53,556 bases of DNA from Merdivicinus sp050943495 (GCA_050943495.1 JBMNPH010000014.1:1-53556), one strand, 5' to 3'; shown: positions 42,102-50,950, counted from the stretch's first letter. The notes: generated by a model not told the origin, from the sequence alone. A program made the numbers and translations.

Positions 42102-43037
42102 CTAAAATAGTGATGTCTCACTAACTCGTCTCGCAACCCAGTTAACCAGTAACAGTATGATACAATTAATTACAGAATTGAATACACCTACTGCAGTGGC
42201 GAAACTAAACTGTGCCTGTCCAATCCCAACTTTATATACATAAGTAGAAATAATCTCTGAAACTCCATAGTTAAGTGGATTTTGCATTAAGTAAGCTTTT
42301 TCAAACCCGACACTCAAAATGTTTCCAGTATTCAGAATTAAGGTGATGATAATAGTTGGTCGGATTCCAGGCAAATCAATGTGCCATAATTTTTGAAGTT
42401 TACTCGCGCCGTCTATAGATGCTGCCTCATAAAGTGAAACATCAATCCCTGATAAAGCTGCTATATATAAAATGGATCCATAACCAGCACCTTGCCAAAT
42501 ACCAGACCAGACATAAGCTGGACGAAAGAAAGTGGAAGAACCGAGAAAATCTATGGATTCTCCTCCTAATAAATTAATCACAGCATTAACTACCCCATAG
42601 CGGTATGAAAATACCTGTCCTAATATACTAACAACAATTACAGTTGAAATAAAATGCGGAGCAAAAGTGATTGTCTGAGCAATTTTTTTGATTCGGCCAT
42701 TATTCAGTTCATTGAACGCTAAGGCAAGAATTATGGGGAAAGGAAACCCGACAATCAAAGAGTATAAACTTAATAAAATGGTATTTTTTAAAATATCTGG
42801 GAAAATTGGGGTGCTGAATAACTGATCAAAGTATTTGAGCCCTGCCCAATTGCTTCCGAAAATTCCCTTTCGAATACTGTAATCTTTAAATGCGATTAAT
42901 ATACCACCCATGGGAAGATAGTGAAAAACAATAATAAATATAACAGGAATCAATGCCAATAAATAAAGTTGCCACATAGATCGATTGATAAACCATTTTT
43001 GAAATAAGTTCGGCTTTGAAGATGGTCCGGGAATCAT
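42102..43037 (-). CDS. Carbohydrate ABC transporter permease (LplB/YteP-type)
   Basis: A 311-residue membrane protein with six helices (first about 20-42, LYLLALIPVIFIIVFHYLPM). YLPMGGILIAFKDYSIRKGI and NTILLSLYSLIVGFPFPIIL are typical of the LplB branch; the EAA loop is SLYEAASIDGASKLQKLWHI followed by DLPGIRPTI. It is the first gene of the transporter-hydrolase operon and is divergent from the AraC sensor gene. The LplC-type partner follows 11 bases later. ATG 43037 has an AAAGGCGG site somewhat far upstream, so the start may be a few codons different. Confidence 0.92.
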   Translation of the reverse strand: MIPGPSSKPNLFQKWFINRSMWQLYLLALIPVIFIIVFHYLPMGGILIAFKDYSIRKGIFGSNWAGLKYFDQLFSTPIFPDILKNTILLSLYSLIVGFPFPIILALAFNELNNGRIKKIAQTITFAPHFISTVIVVSILGQVFSYRYGVVNAVINLLGGESIDFLGSSTFFRPAYVWSGIWQGAGYGSILYIAALSGIDVSLYEAASIDGASKLQKLWHIDLPGIRPTIIITLILNTGNILSVGFEKAYLMQNPLNYGVSEIISTYVYKVGIGQAQFSFATAVGVFNSVINCIILLLVNWVARRVSETSLF

Positions 43038-43295
43038 ATAAAATCAACCGCCTTTCTTTTTTTCAGAATTGCTTGTGTTGGTGTTATTATATGATAAAAA
43101 AAGACAAAAAAAAAGAGCTATTTCTTTGGAATTTATGCAAAAAAGGTTCTAAGGAACTTTTTTTGCAGTCAAATGTTAAGAATTGATTGATAAATTCCAT
43201 GAAAATATGTCGCAAAATATTTTTTTATATGATATAATAATCAAAAATAACAGCGCGATATCTTAAAATTCACAAAATTAATGGGAGGGATTTTT
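43038..43295. other. Divergent intergenic region between the sugar transporter operon and its AraC sensor
   Basis: AT-rich, 258 bases. A TATAAT-like box on the minus strand (about 43084-43089) and a TATAAT on the plus strand (about 43236) could be -10 elements, but neither has a good -35, consistent with activator-dependent promoters. An imperfect hairpin AAGGTTC/GGAACTT is present near 43145-43162. Confidence 0.4.
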
Positions 43296-45593
43296 TTGGA
43301 TAGCAAACACAGATTAAATGGAAAGATTTTATATCAATATCTTTTGTACTTTCTTCTGGTTTTGTCCATCCCTGTGCTTGCAATGGGGATCAGCTATACA
43401 AAGGTAGTGGATCTATTGCGTCAAAACACCTCCCAACAGAATTTAACCGCTTTGCAAACAAGTGCAGTTACAATCGAACAGGTTGTAGATGATGTGAATA
43501 ACGTCATTTACTACATCTCGAATAATACAGATATTACCCGCTTTCTGCAGTTGAAACCGTTAGAGATTGATAAAACGATTGTTAGCGACATCCTTAAAGC
43601 CCAGAAACATTTGAAAAGCTACATCATTGCCAACAGCTATATCAAAGAAATTCAACTTTACGGATTCCAGAGCAGAGTATTGGTAGACTCCGCTACCAAC
43701 GTGCTGGATTTGGAACGTTATTATCAAGCTTTTTTTGAAATCGACGGAGTCTCATATTCTCAATGGAAGGAAAATTATCTTACTGCACCGCATGCAGCAC
43801 AGATTTATCCTGCAGAACAAATGTATTTCCGCAATGATCGTAGCGAGTGCCTGCTTTACGCACAAACAATTCCGGTTGTGAAATCCACAATTTTTGGTGG
43901 AAATGTATTCTGTTTTCTGGATGAAAAACAATTGCTCTCTCAATTCCAATCAGTACAGTATAGCCAAGGTGGAATGGTTTGCGTTTTGGATGAAACAGGA
44001 AATATCATTTTTTCCGATAACCCTGGTCAACTGGATCTTAGTGAACTGGATCGTCAGCAGTTATCACAGACACAAGGCACTTTCCAGCAGACAATGGGAG
44101 GCGAAAAAATGCTCGTATCCTATCTTCAAAGCAGTCATTATAACTGGACATATCTTTCGATTCTTCCTCAACAAACGATTTTGGCGCCTAGTCAAGATAT
44201 TCGCGATTTCTTAATTGGGGTTATTCTGATATCCTTACTCGTTAGTGGTATATTAGCCTTCTATTCTGCAGTGAAAACTGCAAAACCTGTTATTTCGATT
44301 TCCAATCTGCTAATAAAAAATAATCCTACCTTGTCTCCTAAACAATTATCCGGAGAAATTGCGCATTTAATGCAGAACAATGAAAATATGCAGACAGTAA
44401 TTCAACAACAGATGAACGATCAGAGAGCAGCTCTTTTCTATAGTCTGCTTTCTGGTGGCTTTCGAGATGAATCAGAAATCCGGCAAAGTTTTTCTAAGTT
44501 CCATATTACTTTAAAGTTGCCTCATTATTGTATCCTGCTAGTAACTCTCACAGATTGGGAAATTAATAGCCCATTGCCTGAAATCAGTGCCTATAAAAAA
44601 TTGTTAAAAGAAGTCTTAAATGAACGGATTCCCGGTACGATCGGAATTTGTGATTTGGACTTAAAACGCAGTTTGCTTCTAACTGGAATTCCAGAAAACC
44701 AATTGGAATCCTTCAAGAGAGATTTAGAAAAATGTGCTCGTGATATCTATATTCAATTTTCTCAGGCAATGCAAAGTAGTATATCGTTTGCTGCCTGTAC
44801 CACCGATAATCTTATGAAAATTCCAGCCGCTTTTTTCTTATTACAGACTTCTGATATAATATTAGACGGGGATGAAGTATTTCACTGGTTTTCTCAGTTG
44901 GAAGAAGTTAGACATAATGCCTTTTATTATCCTCTAAATTTGGAAATTCGCTTAATATCTGCAGTTCAGGAAGGCCGTTTTACCATGGTCGAGGAAATCT
45001 TCGAATTAATTGCCAGACAGAATTCCCAATTTCTCTCCTCCCATAGATCCAGCAATACTGGTTCCCAACTCATTCAAGCTCTATATGGCACATTGATGCG
45101 GCTTATCAATGAATGCCATAAAAACAAGGAGGATTTAATTTCCAGAAGCCAAATGATTTTTGAAGGTGAAAAAGATATTCTTGCAAAAGAACTATTTCAA
45201 CGGATTCGAGAATGTTATCTTATGGTCACAGATACCTATGATGAAAAAGAAAGTACGCGCGGAGAGCTTTTACGACAAAATATTCAAGAGTATGTCAACA
45301 CTCATTTTGCTGATCCTCAAATTTCTTTGTCATCTGTAGCAGATGCTTTTCATATTACAGAATCATATTTGTCACGCATATTCAAACAGGAAACTGGTGA
45401 GAATTTTTCCAAATATGTGGAGAAACTTCGGGTAGAAAAAGCGCAAGAATTGATTGAAACCAAACAACTAACCTTTAGCGAGGTGGCTGAAAAAGTCGGT
45501 TATAATTCACCACAGGTTTTCCGACGTGCTTACAAACGTGTTTGCGGCATGTCCCCGTCTGAAAATACTTTGAAACATATTGATAATACATAA
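43296..45593 (+). CDS. Membrane-bound AraC family regulator with extracellular sensor domain
   Basis: A 765-residue one-component sensor-regulator. A helix at about 12-33 and another at about 303-325 frame a ~270-residue extracytoplasmic domain (Cache-like, beginning QTSAVTIEQVVDDVNNVIYY). A central cytosolic linker follows, and then two C-terminal helix-turn-helix motifs (LSSVADAFHITESYLSRIFK and LTFSEVAEKVGYNSPQVFRR). This is the YesN/YesS-like type found beside Lpl sugar operons. The start is TTG 43296, with GGGAGGG six bases upstream; the ATG at 43281 directly precedes that site and has none of its own. It is divergent from the transporter-hydrolase operon and presumably activates it on sensing an external sugar. 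Confidence 0.88.
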   Translation: MDSKHRLNGKILYQYLLYFLLVLSIPVLAMGISYTKVVDLLRQNTSQQNLTALQTSAVTIEQVVDDVNNVIYYISNNTDITRFLQLKPLEIDKTIVSDILKAQKHLKSYIIANSYIKEIQLYGFQSRVLVDSATNVLDLERYYQAFFEIDGVSYSQWKENYLTAPHAAQIYPAEQMYFRNDRSECLLYAQTIPVVKSTIFGGNVFCFLDEKQLLSQFQSVQYSQGGMVCVLDETGNIIFSDNPGQLDLSELDRQQLSQTQGTFQQTMGGEKMLVSYLQSSHYNWTYLSILPQQTILAPSQDIRDFLIGVILISLLVSGILAFYSAVKTAKPVISISNLLIKNNPTLSPKQLSGEIAHLMQNNENMQTVIQQQMNDQRAALFYSLLSGGFRDESEIRQSFSKFHITLKLPHYCILLVTLTDWEINSPLPEISAYKKLLKEVLNERIPGTIGICDLDLKRSLLLTGIPENQLESFKRDLEKCARDIYIQFSQAMQSSISFAACTTDNLMKIPAAFFLLQTSDIILDGDEVFHWFSQLEEVRHNAFYYPLNLEIRLISAVQEGRFTMVEEIFELIARQNSQFLSSHRSSNTGSQLIQALYGTLMRLINECHKNKEDLISRSQMIFEGEKDILAKELFQRIRECYLMVTDTYDEKESTRGELLRQNIQEYVNTHFADPQISLSSVADAFHITESYLSRIFKQETGENFSKYVEKLRVEKAQELIETKQLTFSEVAEKVGYNSPQVFRRAYKRVCGMSPSENTLKHIDNT

Positions 45594-45746
45594 AATAATT
45601 AATAGTTCTTTTTTCGTTATCTACCATTCCAATAACTCGGTAATCGGATTGATAAAACAGCTATACCGCTATGTTTGTATATTACTAGTTAGTGATTTTT
45701 CATCTTCCTTATGGGGACTCATATCAGGCAGGTTAAAGCCACACAG

Positions 45747-45785
45747 AAAAAACACGCACTCACAACAATGAGCGCGTGTTTTTTA
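45747..45785. terminator. Bidirectional terminator after the AraC sensor gene
   Basis: AAAACACGC..CTCA pairs with TGAG..GCGTGTTTT, followed by T6 on the plus strand. The 150 bases between the AraC stop and this stem hold no recognisable gene. Confidence 0.82.
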
Positions 45786-45829
45786 TACTGACTGGCCGAT
45801 TGCTCAAAAGGGGTTCTGTCTCAGGCACA

Positions 45830-46831
45830 TTATTCTTTTCGAGTGGGATATACAATCACTTTGATACAGGAATCCAGGTGGTTATGACAGAGATCTAATG
45901 CCCACGGGAGTTCATCCAATGTTACATGATGGGTAATCAGTTTTTCCATCGGAATTTTTCCGGCTGCAACCAGATCGTATCCCTCCTGAAAATCTTCAAT
46001 TGTGCCTTCCCGTTCCAGATTATGCCGATATTTGATATTCTTCCGGTTCATATGGAAGGGATTCATTTGGTGATTATGATATTCCAGCTTCACTTCTACA
46101 TTCAGAGAGGTCATACGCCCATTCGGACGTACCAGCTCAACGGGCATATAAAAGGCATCCAGATCTTTGGAACGATCCAATGCAATACAGATACAGGCCA
46201 GATCAATTTCTCCTACATCTTTTCGTACTGCCTCAATAATTTCATCCGCAGACAGCTGGGAATGATTATAGACATATTTTGCCCCCATCTCAAGGGCCTT
46301 ATCCAACCGGTTCTGATAAAAATCCACCACGCATACCACAGCACCCTTAGCGGCAGCGGCACCTGCGGCAGTGAGTCCCATCGGTCCTGCGCCGATAATC
46401 AGTACTCGTTCCCCCGGCTGCAATTCTGCACAGGCAATTGTACTCCGGTAAGCGCCATCAAACATTTCACAGATGGATGCAACTTCATTCGACATATTTT
46501 CCGGCACCTTTGCAAAACCGTTCCGTATTTCATCCACCAGCACATATTCTGCAAACGCCCCATTGGGGGTGTATAATGCAATCCGTTCCCCAATTTTTAC
46601 CTTGCGAACCTCAGGCCCCAATTCTACAACTTCGCCGCAAACTTCATGGCCGAGTGTCTGCGGATAATGATCGTGATATCCGTCAAAAATTCCCTCGACG
46701 ATATGATTATCCGTAGCATTGCAGATAGACGCTGCCAGCGTCTTCATAACAAACTGATGCGGCCCCGGAATTGGTTTCGGTATCTCCTTGATTACCAGCT
46801 GATTCGGTTTTTCAACAACTGCTGCATACAT
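45830..46831 (-). CDS. Zinc-type medium-chain dehydrogenase (sugar/polyol dehydrogenase-like), enzyme 1
   Basis: A 333-residue MDR-family oxidoreductase. The catalytic zinc site is visible as Cys in ASICNATDNHI and His-Glu in LGHEVCGEV; the NAD-binding loop is LIIGAGPMGLTAAGAAAAKG. The four-cysteine structural zinc lobe of classical alcohol and sorbitol dehydrogenases is missing. The subfamily includes dehydrogenases of sugars, polyols and sugar acids; the substrate is unknown. It is the last gene of a three-gene cassette, 14 bases after the isomerase, with AAGGGGGAAA as ribosome site. Confidence 0.85.
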   Translation of the reverse strand: MYAAVVEKPNQLVIKEIPKPIPGPHQFVMKTLAASICNATDNHIVEGIFDGYHDHYPQTLGHEVCGEVVELGPEVRKVKIGERIALYTPNGAFAEYVLVDEIRNGFAKVPENMSNEVASICEMFDGAYRSTIACAELQPGERVLIIGAGPMGLTAAGAAAAKGAVVCVVDFYQNRLDKALEMGAKYVYNHSQLSADEIIEAVRKDVGEIDLACICIALDRSKDLDAFYMPVELVRPNGRMTSLNVEVKLEYHNHQMNPFHMNRKNIKYRHNLEREGTIEDFQEGYDLVAAGKIPMEKLITHHVTLDELPWALDLCHNHLDSCIKVIVYPTRKE

Positions 46832-46845
46832 CGCAGTTTCCCCCT

Positions 46846-47712
46846 TTATAAGAAATATCCCAGCTGACGAAGCCAGCCTGTTTCGCGTTCATAAAACATC
46901 TCGACACGTTCCGGAACTGTGTGCGGTTCCAAGGTGCAGACGCCATGATATTGATCGTCTTCTTTCAGGCGCTGTACCAATCCCGCAATATTCACCGCCC
47001 CATCCGGAAGCGGCGCATACTGAATCGGACTCGGCGCATAATGCCCTGACATTGGTCCGCCTCGATCCTTGCTTTCCTGTCCGGCCTCCGGCCGATAAAG
47101 ACATCCGTTCTTTAAATGCACATATCCGATATACGGCTTCAAGATCTCATAGGCAGCCGGAAAGGCCTCACAGCTTGCATGCAGGTAATTGGTGGCATCA
47201 AAGGTGGTCTTGAAATGGTCGTCTTCAAAATGAGAAAGAATGGAACGCATTCCTTCTGGAGTCCGCGTTGCATCATGTGCCTCATTTTCCAGACAGAGGA
47301 CAACTCCGGATTTTTTGGCCATTTCCAACGGTTTCAGCCACGCACGTTCCAGCACCGAAAAATCCACTTCTTCCGACCGATTTAATGCATAGCAATAATG
47401 ATTCACTGTATGACAATCCAGTTCCTTTGCCGCCTCAATCGCGCTCATCAGCAGATCCGCATACTCTTCCGGAGAATTCCATGCATCCGCCTGGAAAGCA
47501 GCCCCCAACGTGACACAGGCAATGGTGATATCCAATTCCTGTGCAATTTTGCGAATTTCGGATACATCCCGTTTTTCATAACCAGCCCCTTCTCCGGAAA
47601 CATTACTGGGCCAAATTTCGAAATGGGTTACGCCGTACCGTTTTCCGATGGCTGCAATTTCTGAAAAAGTATGGACATTTTCCAGCGCCTGTCCTGAAAT
47701 TCCGAGTTTCAT
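46846..47712 (-). CDS. Sugar phosphate isomerase/epimerase (AP endonuclease 2-like TIM barrel)
   Basis: A 288-residue xylose-isomerase-like TIM-barrel protein (MKLGISGQALENVHTFSEIA opening). Probable metal ligands are the Glu in VLCLENEAHD, the Asp in TTFDATNYLH, the His in YVHLKNG and the Glu in CTLEPHT. Members interconvert keto and aldo sugars, epimerise tagatose- or inositol-type intermediates, or dehydrate inosose. It is sandwiched between two dehydrogenases in one cassette, which suggests oxidation, isomerisation and reduction of one sugar skeleton. GAGGAGGAAG precedes the ATG. Confidence 0.85.
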   Translation of the reverse strand: MKLGISGQALENVHTFSEIAAIGKRYGVTHFEIWPSNVSGEGAGYEKRDVSEIRKIAQELDITIACVTLGAAFQADAWNSPEEYADLLMSAIEAAKELDCHTVNHYCYALNRSEEVDFSVLERAWLKPLEMAKKSGVVLCLENEAHDATRTPEGMRSILSHFEDDHFKTTFDATNYLHASCEAFPAAYEILKPYIGYVHLKNGCLYRPEAGQESKDRGGPMSGHYAPSPIQYAPLPDGAVNIAGLVQRLKEDDQYHGVCTLEPHTVPERVEMFYERETGWLRQLGYFL

Positions 47713-47724
47713 AATCTTCCTCCT

Positions 47725-48699
47725 CTACCGCTGAAAAATCACTTTGATCTGATCCTCCGGACAATCCAGCACATGCTGGAATGCCTCTCCCAGTTCCTCA
47801 AACTTCCGGCAATGCGTAATCAAAGGCTTTATCTGAATTTTCCCCTCTGCAAGAGCCTGCATGATTCGCTGTCCTTTTTCCCGAATCTGATCCAGATTAT
47901 TTTCCGGTGTCACCATTGTCAAATTTCTAGACTGGAAAACAAATGGATTGAAACGGCAGCCATGTTCCGGATGCCCATAGGAAACCAGCAATCCGCTGTC
48001 CCGAAGGCAGCGCATTACCATTGTGGCAGTCGGTTCACCAGGCAGCAAATCATCCCCCATCATCAGGACGCCGATATCAGCAGGTGAAATCTCTGCAATG
48101 GCTTCTCGCGTTAATTCAGCGGGATTGTAAACCTCATCCACGCCCAAAGACAATGCTAATTTCCGACGGCTTTCATACAAATCCCATCCAATGATCCGCT
48201 GGTACCCTAGCATTCTGGCATATTGCGCGAGCACCAACCCGCTCGGCCCCATCCCACAAATCAACAGACTCTTTCGATCCTCCTGGGCTGGATATTTCAT
48301 GAGAGCGCGGCAGGAAGCAATCACCAATTCAATGACCGGACTTTCCTCTACCGGCAGATTCGGCGGAACCCGGAACATCGCAACGGATCGCGGATCCACG
48401 GCCTGATATTCCGCAAATGCACCCATTGCACACCAATAGCTGACCCGCTCTCCTTCCTGATATCCGGAATTTTTTCCTGCCTGCACAATGACTCCACTCG
48501 CCTCATGACCAAAAATCATGGGAGTGGAATATGCCTCATGTCCATGAAAAATTCCCGGATCAGAACCATTGCAGATACAGGAGGCATCGATTCGAATCAA
48601 TACTTCCCAATCGTTGGGAATCGGTACCGGAACCTGCTGAAGTGCCAGCTTTCCCGGTTCCAGCAAAACCCATGCTTTCATTTCTGATGGAAAATCCAT
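47725..48699 (-). CDS. Zinc-type medium-chain dehydrogenase (sugar/polyol dehydrogenase-like), enzyme 2
   Basis: A 324-residue MDR oxidoreductase, only moderately similar to the other dehydrogenase of this cassette. Catalytic-site residues are Cys in SCICNGSDPGI and His-Glu in FGHEASGVIVQAG; the nucleotide loop is ICGMGPSGLVLAQYARMLG. Like its neighbour it lacks the structural-zinc Cys cluster. It is the first gene of the cassette, with its own promoter, and divergent from an AraC regulator. AAGGTGA lies four bases before ATG 48699; an internal Met six residues later is an alternative start. Confidence 0.85.
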   Translation of the reverse strand: MDFPSEMKAWVLLEPGKLALQQVPVPIPNDWEVLIRIDASCICNGSDPGIFHGHEAYSTPMIFGHEASGVIVQAGKNSGYQEGERVSYWCAMGAFAEYQAVDPRSVAMFRVPPNLPVEESPVIELVIASCRALMKYPAQEDRKSLLICGMGPSGLVLAQYARMLGYQRIIGWDLYESRRKLALSLGVDEVYNPAELTREAIAEISPADIGVLMMGDDLLPGEPTATMVMRCLRDSGLLVSYGHPEHGCRFNPFVFQSRNLTMVTPENNLDQIREKGQRIMQALAEGKIQIKPLITHCRKFEELGEAFQHVLDCPEDQIKVIFQR

Positions 48700-48753
48700 T
48701 CAATCACCTTCTCTATGATATTTGAAATTCTACCTGATTCTCATTTCCCCTTC

Positions 48754-48782
48754 ATTATAGGAGATCGCGAGCGGGATCACAA
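48754..48782 (-). promoter_or_regulatory. Promoter of the dehydrogenase-isomerase cassette
   Basis: On the minus strand TTGTGA (48777-48782), 17 bases, TATAAT (48754-48759). The opposing AraC promoter begins 41 bases away. Confidence 0.65.
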
Positions 48783-48822
48783 TGGCTCTTTCTACTTAAT
48801 TTTTATACAATCCTGTTTTTTC

Positions 48823-48852
48823 TTGACAAATGTAATCCATCTGTTCCATAAT
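48823..48852 (+). promoter_or_regulatory. Promoter of the AraC regulator gene
   Basis: TTGACA (48823-48828), 18 bases, CATAAT (48847-48852), 50 bases before the start codon. Confidence 0.72.
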
Positions 48853-48901
48853 AAAAGAAGAACGAAATCTCCAGAAAAATATCAAAAAATCGAGGATTTT
48901 T

Positions 48902-49696
48902 ATGCTGACCATTACAAGTATTGATATTCAAACGCCGCATGAACATGATTATGTAATTCAACGGAATTACTCTGCCGACTCCAATATTTGGATTATCATG
49001 TGTTTTCTCAATGAATGTATGATTCAAACCAAAAGCGGCCTTCAAAAAGCTGTAAGCGGAGACTGCTTTATCAAATCTCCCGATTTTATCGAATATACCT
49101 ATACGCCCGAAGAACAGCAAGAAGGCTTTGTTAATGACTGGCTTCATATTGAATCAGCTGATATGGCAGATCTCGCCGCCAAAATGGATCTTCCGGTCAA
49201 TGAAATCTTTTCAACAGGTCAGCCGCTTTTTCTGAGAGCCTATCTCCGGGAAATATTAAGTGAAAAAAGCAGACGATTGGATTTTTATGAAGAAAAAATC
49301 GATCATATTGTTCGCAATATGTTGATTGGAATTGCACGAGAAATTCGCAGACAAAATAGCGGAGATCTGGGGAAATATCGCGCCGATTTGGAAAAACTGC
49401 GTGCAGCCATGCAAAATGATCTGCAGGAGAATTGGAATATTGCCAAAATGGCTGATTGGCTCAACCTCAGCCCCAGTTACTTTTCTCATATTTACCGCAA
49501 ACAATTCGGCATAAGTCCAATTGGTGATTTGATTCAGATGCGTCTGGAAGCCGCTAAAATTTTACTGTTAAATACTGATATGGGGCTGCGGGATATTGCA
49601 GAAGCATGCGGATTCGAGAATGAATTTTATTTTTCCAAGCTCTTTCGAAGACGTCTGAATATCTCTCCCGGTATCTATCGAAAACATGTGCGTTGA
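48902..49696 (+). CDS. AraC family transcriptional regulator of the dehydrogenase cassette
   Basis: A 264-residue regulator with a cupin-like N-terminal domain (about 1-140; a reduced AraC_binding fold with KSGLQKAVSGDCFIKSPDFI) and two C-terminal helix-turn-helix motifs (WNIAKMADWLNLSPSYFSHI and GLRDIAEACGFENEFYFSKL, ending FRRRLNISPGIYRK). It has its own promoter, divergent from the three-gene cassette, and is its likely regulator. GAGGA lies upstream of the ATG. The effector is unknown. Confidence 0.88.
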   Translation: MLTITSIDIQTPHEHDYVIQRNYSADSNIWIIMCFLNECMIQTKSGLQKAVSGDCFIKSPDFIEYTYTPEEQQEGFVNDWLHIESADMADLAAKMDLPVNEIFSTGQPLFLRAYLREILSEKSRRLDFYEEKIDHIVRNMLIGIAREIRRQNSGDLGKYRADLEKLRAAMQNDLQENWNIAKMADWLNLSPSYFSHIYRKQFGISPIGDLIQMRLEAAKILLLNTDMGLRDIAEACGFENEFYFSKLFRRRLNISPGIYRKHVR

Positions 49697-49806
49697 GAAA
49701 TTCTTTGCTCACTTTCCTTTGGTTTAATAAATCTTATTTGCGACATGCACCAATATCTTTCTCGCGGAATATTTTAGTAGAGATGAATAGAAAGGCGGGA
49801 AATATA

Positions 49807-50607
49807 ATGGCGAACTGGAATTATAATCCATGTGGGATCTCATGCCACTGCACCTACTGCTGCCATACTTCTCCAACTTCCCAGATTGGTCCAACTGGTC
49901 CAACGGGATCAACAGGACCCACTGGCCCTACAGGTCCAACTGGTCCTACCGGTGCAACAGGACCTCAGGGAGTTCAAGGCCCGCAAGGTGCACAAGGTGT
50001 TCAAGGTCCGACCGGCCCAGCTGGCGCGCAAGGATCCCAGGGGGTTCAAGGATTTGCAGGCTCGACTGGTCCTACAGGTCCAACCGGTGCCACAGGTGCA
50101 ACTGGTCCGCAGGGAATTCCAGGACCAACAGGCCCTACGGGTGAAGCCGGCATTCAGGGGATCACCGGGCCTACGGGACCTACAGGTCCTACCGGTATCG
50201 TTCCAGATGATATTTTTGCTTCCTATGCGGATTTCGCGGATTCCTTTGATCCAAATGAAGAATTACCGCTTTTCCCAAGCGTTTTGGATACAACCGGAAA
50301 TATTATCAATCAGAGTTTGACTCGTTTAACCCTTTCCCCCGGATACTATCTAGTGGCATATAGTGTATCTGTGATTCTTCGTACACCTTCTTATATACAG
50401 ATTACGCCTTCTTATAATGGAACTACTCATCTGGAAACTGGCATTTATTTCGCTACGAGTGCCAATGGTTCTTCCGCATGCGGCTCTGCTCATTTTATTC
50501 TTTATGCACCTACCTCCACTACCTTTTTCCTAACCTATTCCAGCCCAATTACCGCAATTGATGGCACATTAAATCTTACCATCCTTAAACTTCGCAGAAC
50601 TACCTAA
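49807..50607 (+). CDS. Collagen-like surface protein (BclA-like)
   Basis: A 266-residue protein. Residues 1-27 are Cys-rich (CGISCHCTYCCH) with no standard signal peptide; residues 28-132 are 35 uninterrupted Gly-X-Y triplets, mostly GPT; residues about 140-266 form a beta-rich C-terminal domain (LSPGYYLVAYSVSVILRTPS and following) resembling the trimerising C-terminal domain of BclA-type exosporium proteins. Such proteins form hair-like filaments on spores or cell surfaces. The start is ATG 49807, with AAAGGCGGG upstream; the longer frame from 49693 adds non-conserved residues. No sigma-K or sigma-E promoter could be identified with confidence. Confidence 0.85.
   Translation: MANWNYNPCGISCHCTYCCHTSPTSQIGPTGPTGSTGPTGPTGPTGPTGATGPQGVQGPQGAQGVQGPTGPAGAQGSQGVQGFAGSTGPTGPTGATGATGPQGIPGPTGPTGEAGIQGITGPTGPTGPTGIVPDDIFASYADFADSFDPNEELPLFPSVLDTTGNIINQSLTRLTLSPGYYLVAYSVSVILRTPSYIQITPSYNGTTHLETGIYFATSANGSSACGSAHFILYAPTSTTFFLTYSSPITAIDGTLNLTILKLRRTT
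49888..50202 (+). repeat. Collagen Gly-X-Y coding repeat, 35 triplets
   Basis: Thirty-five consecutive 9-bp units coding Gly-X-Y, dominated by Gly-Pro-Thr, with no frame break. The nine-base periodicity is prone to length variation between strains. Confidence 0.95.
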
Positions 50608-50625
50608 TACTTTGCCCCAAAAAAA

Positions 50626-50659
50626 TAGTAGAGCATGTTATTTAAAACATACTCTACTA
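50626..50659 (-). terminator. Second hairpin downstream of tRNA-Leu (T tract on minus strand)
   Basis: TAGTAGAGCATGT pairs with ACATACTCTACTA (one G-U). The minus strand continues with T7 while the plus strand has no T tract, so it terminates minus-strand transcription better than the collagen-like gene. Confidence 0.65.
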
Positions 50660-50686
50660 AAATTCATATAAAACCCATCCTACCCA

Positions 50687-50720
50687 AAAATCCCGTTATC
50701 ATAATCGATAACGGGATTTT
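50687..50720. terminator. Terminator of tRNA-Leu, symmetric
   Basis: AAAATCCCGTTATC and GATAACGGGATTTT form a perfect 14-bp stem with a 6-base loop; T-rich ends on both strands. Confidence 0.88.
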
Positions 50721-50725
50721 ATGCT

Positions 50726-50812
50726 TGGTGCCGCTAACCGGACTTGAACCGGTACGAATGTTACTTCGAGGGATTTTAAGTCCCTTGTGTCTGCCTATTC
50801 CACCACAGCGGC
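50726..50812 (-). tRNA. tRNA-Leu (anticodon TAA)
   Basis: An 87-base class II tRNA on the minus strand. Acceptor GCCGCTG pairs with TAGCGGC (one G-U), the anticodon stem AGGGA/TCCCT frames loop CTTAAAA (anticodon TAA), a long variable arm follows, and the T arm contains GGTTCAAGTCC. CCA is encoded. It reads UUA and UUG. Confidence 0.94.
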
Positions 50813-50831
50813 AAATTTCAAATTCTTATAT

Positions 50832-50860
50832 ATTATAATATATGTTTGATTAATTGTCAA
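50832..50860 (-). promoter_or_regulatory. Consensus promoter of tRNA-Leu
   Basis: On the minus strand TTGACA (50855-50860), 17 bases, TATAAT (50832-50837). Confidence 0.9.
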
Positions 50861-50887
50861 GAAGCTTCTCAGATTTTCTGTAAAAAC

Positions 50888-50916
50888 TTGCGCTTTTTAA
50901 TTTTCTGTAGTAAAAT
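50888..50916 (+). promoter_or_regulatory. Promoter of the intact MATE gene
   Basis: TTGCGC (50888-50893), 17 bases, TAAAAT (50911-50916), about 35 bases before the start codon. Confidence 0.6.
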
Positions 50917-50950
50917 AGGAATGGAATGTTTTAATGAAGAAGGTTTGTTC

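Noticed and set aside
43281..43295. ATG 43281 as start of the membrane AraC sensor
   Set aside because: The ribosome site GGGAGGG follows this ATG; TTG 43296 is correctly spaced from it.
49888..50202. Nine-base repeats as non-coding satellite or CRISPR
   Set aside because: They encode uninterrupted Gly-X-Y collagen triplets.
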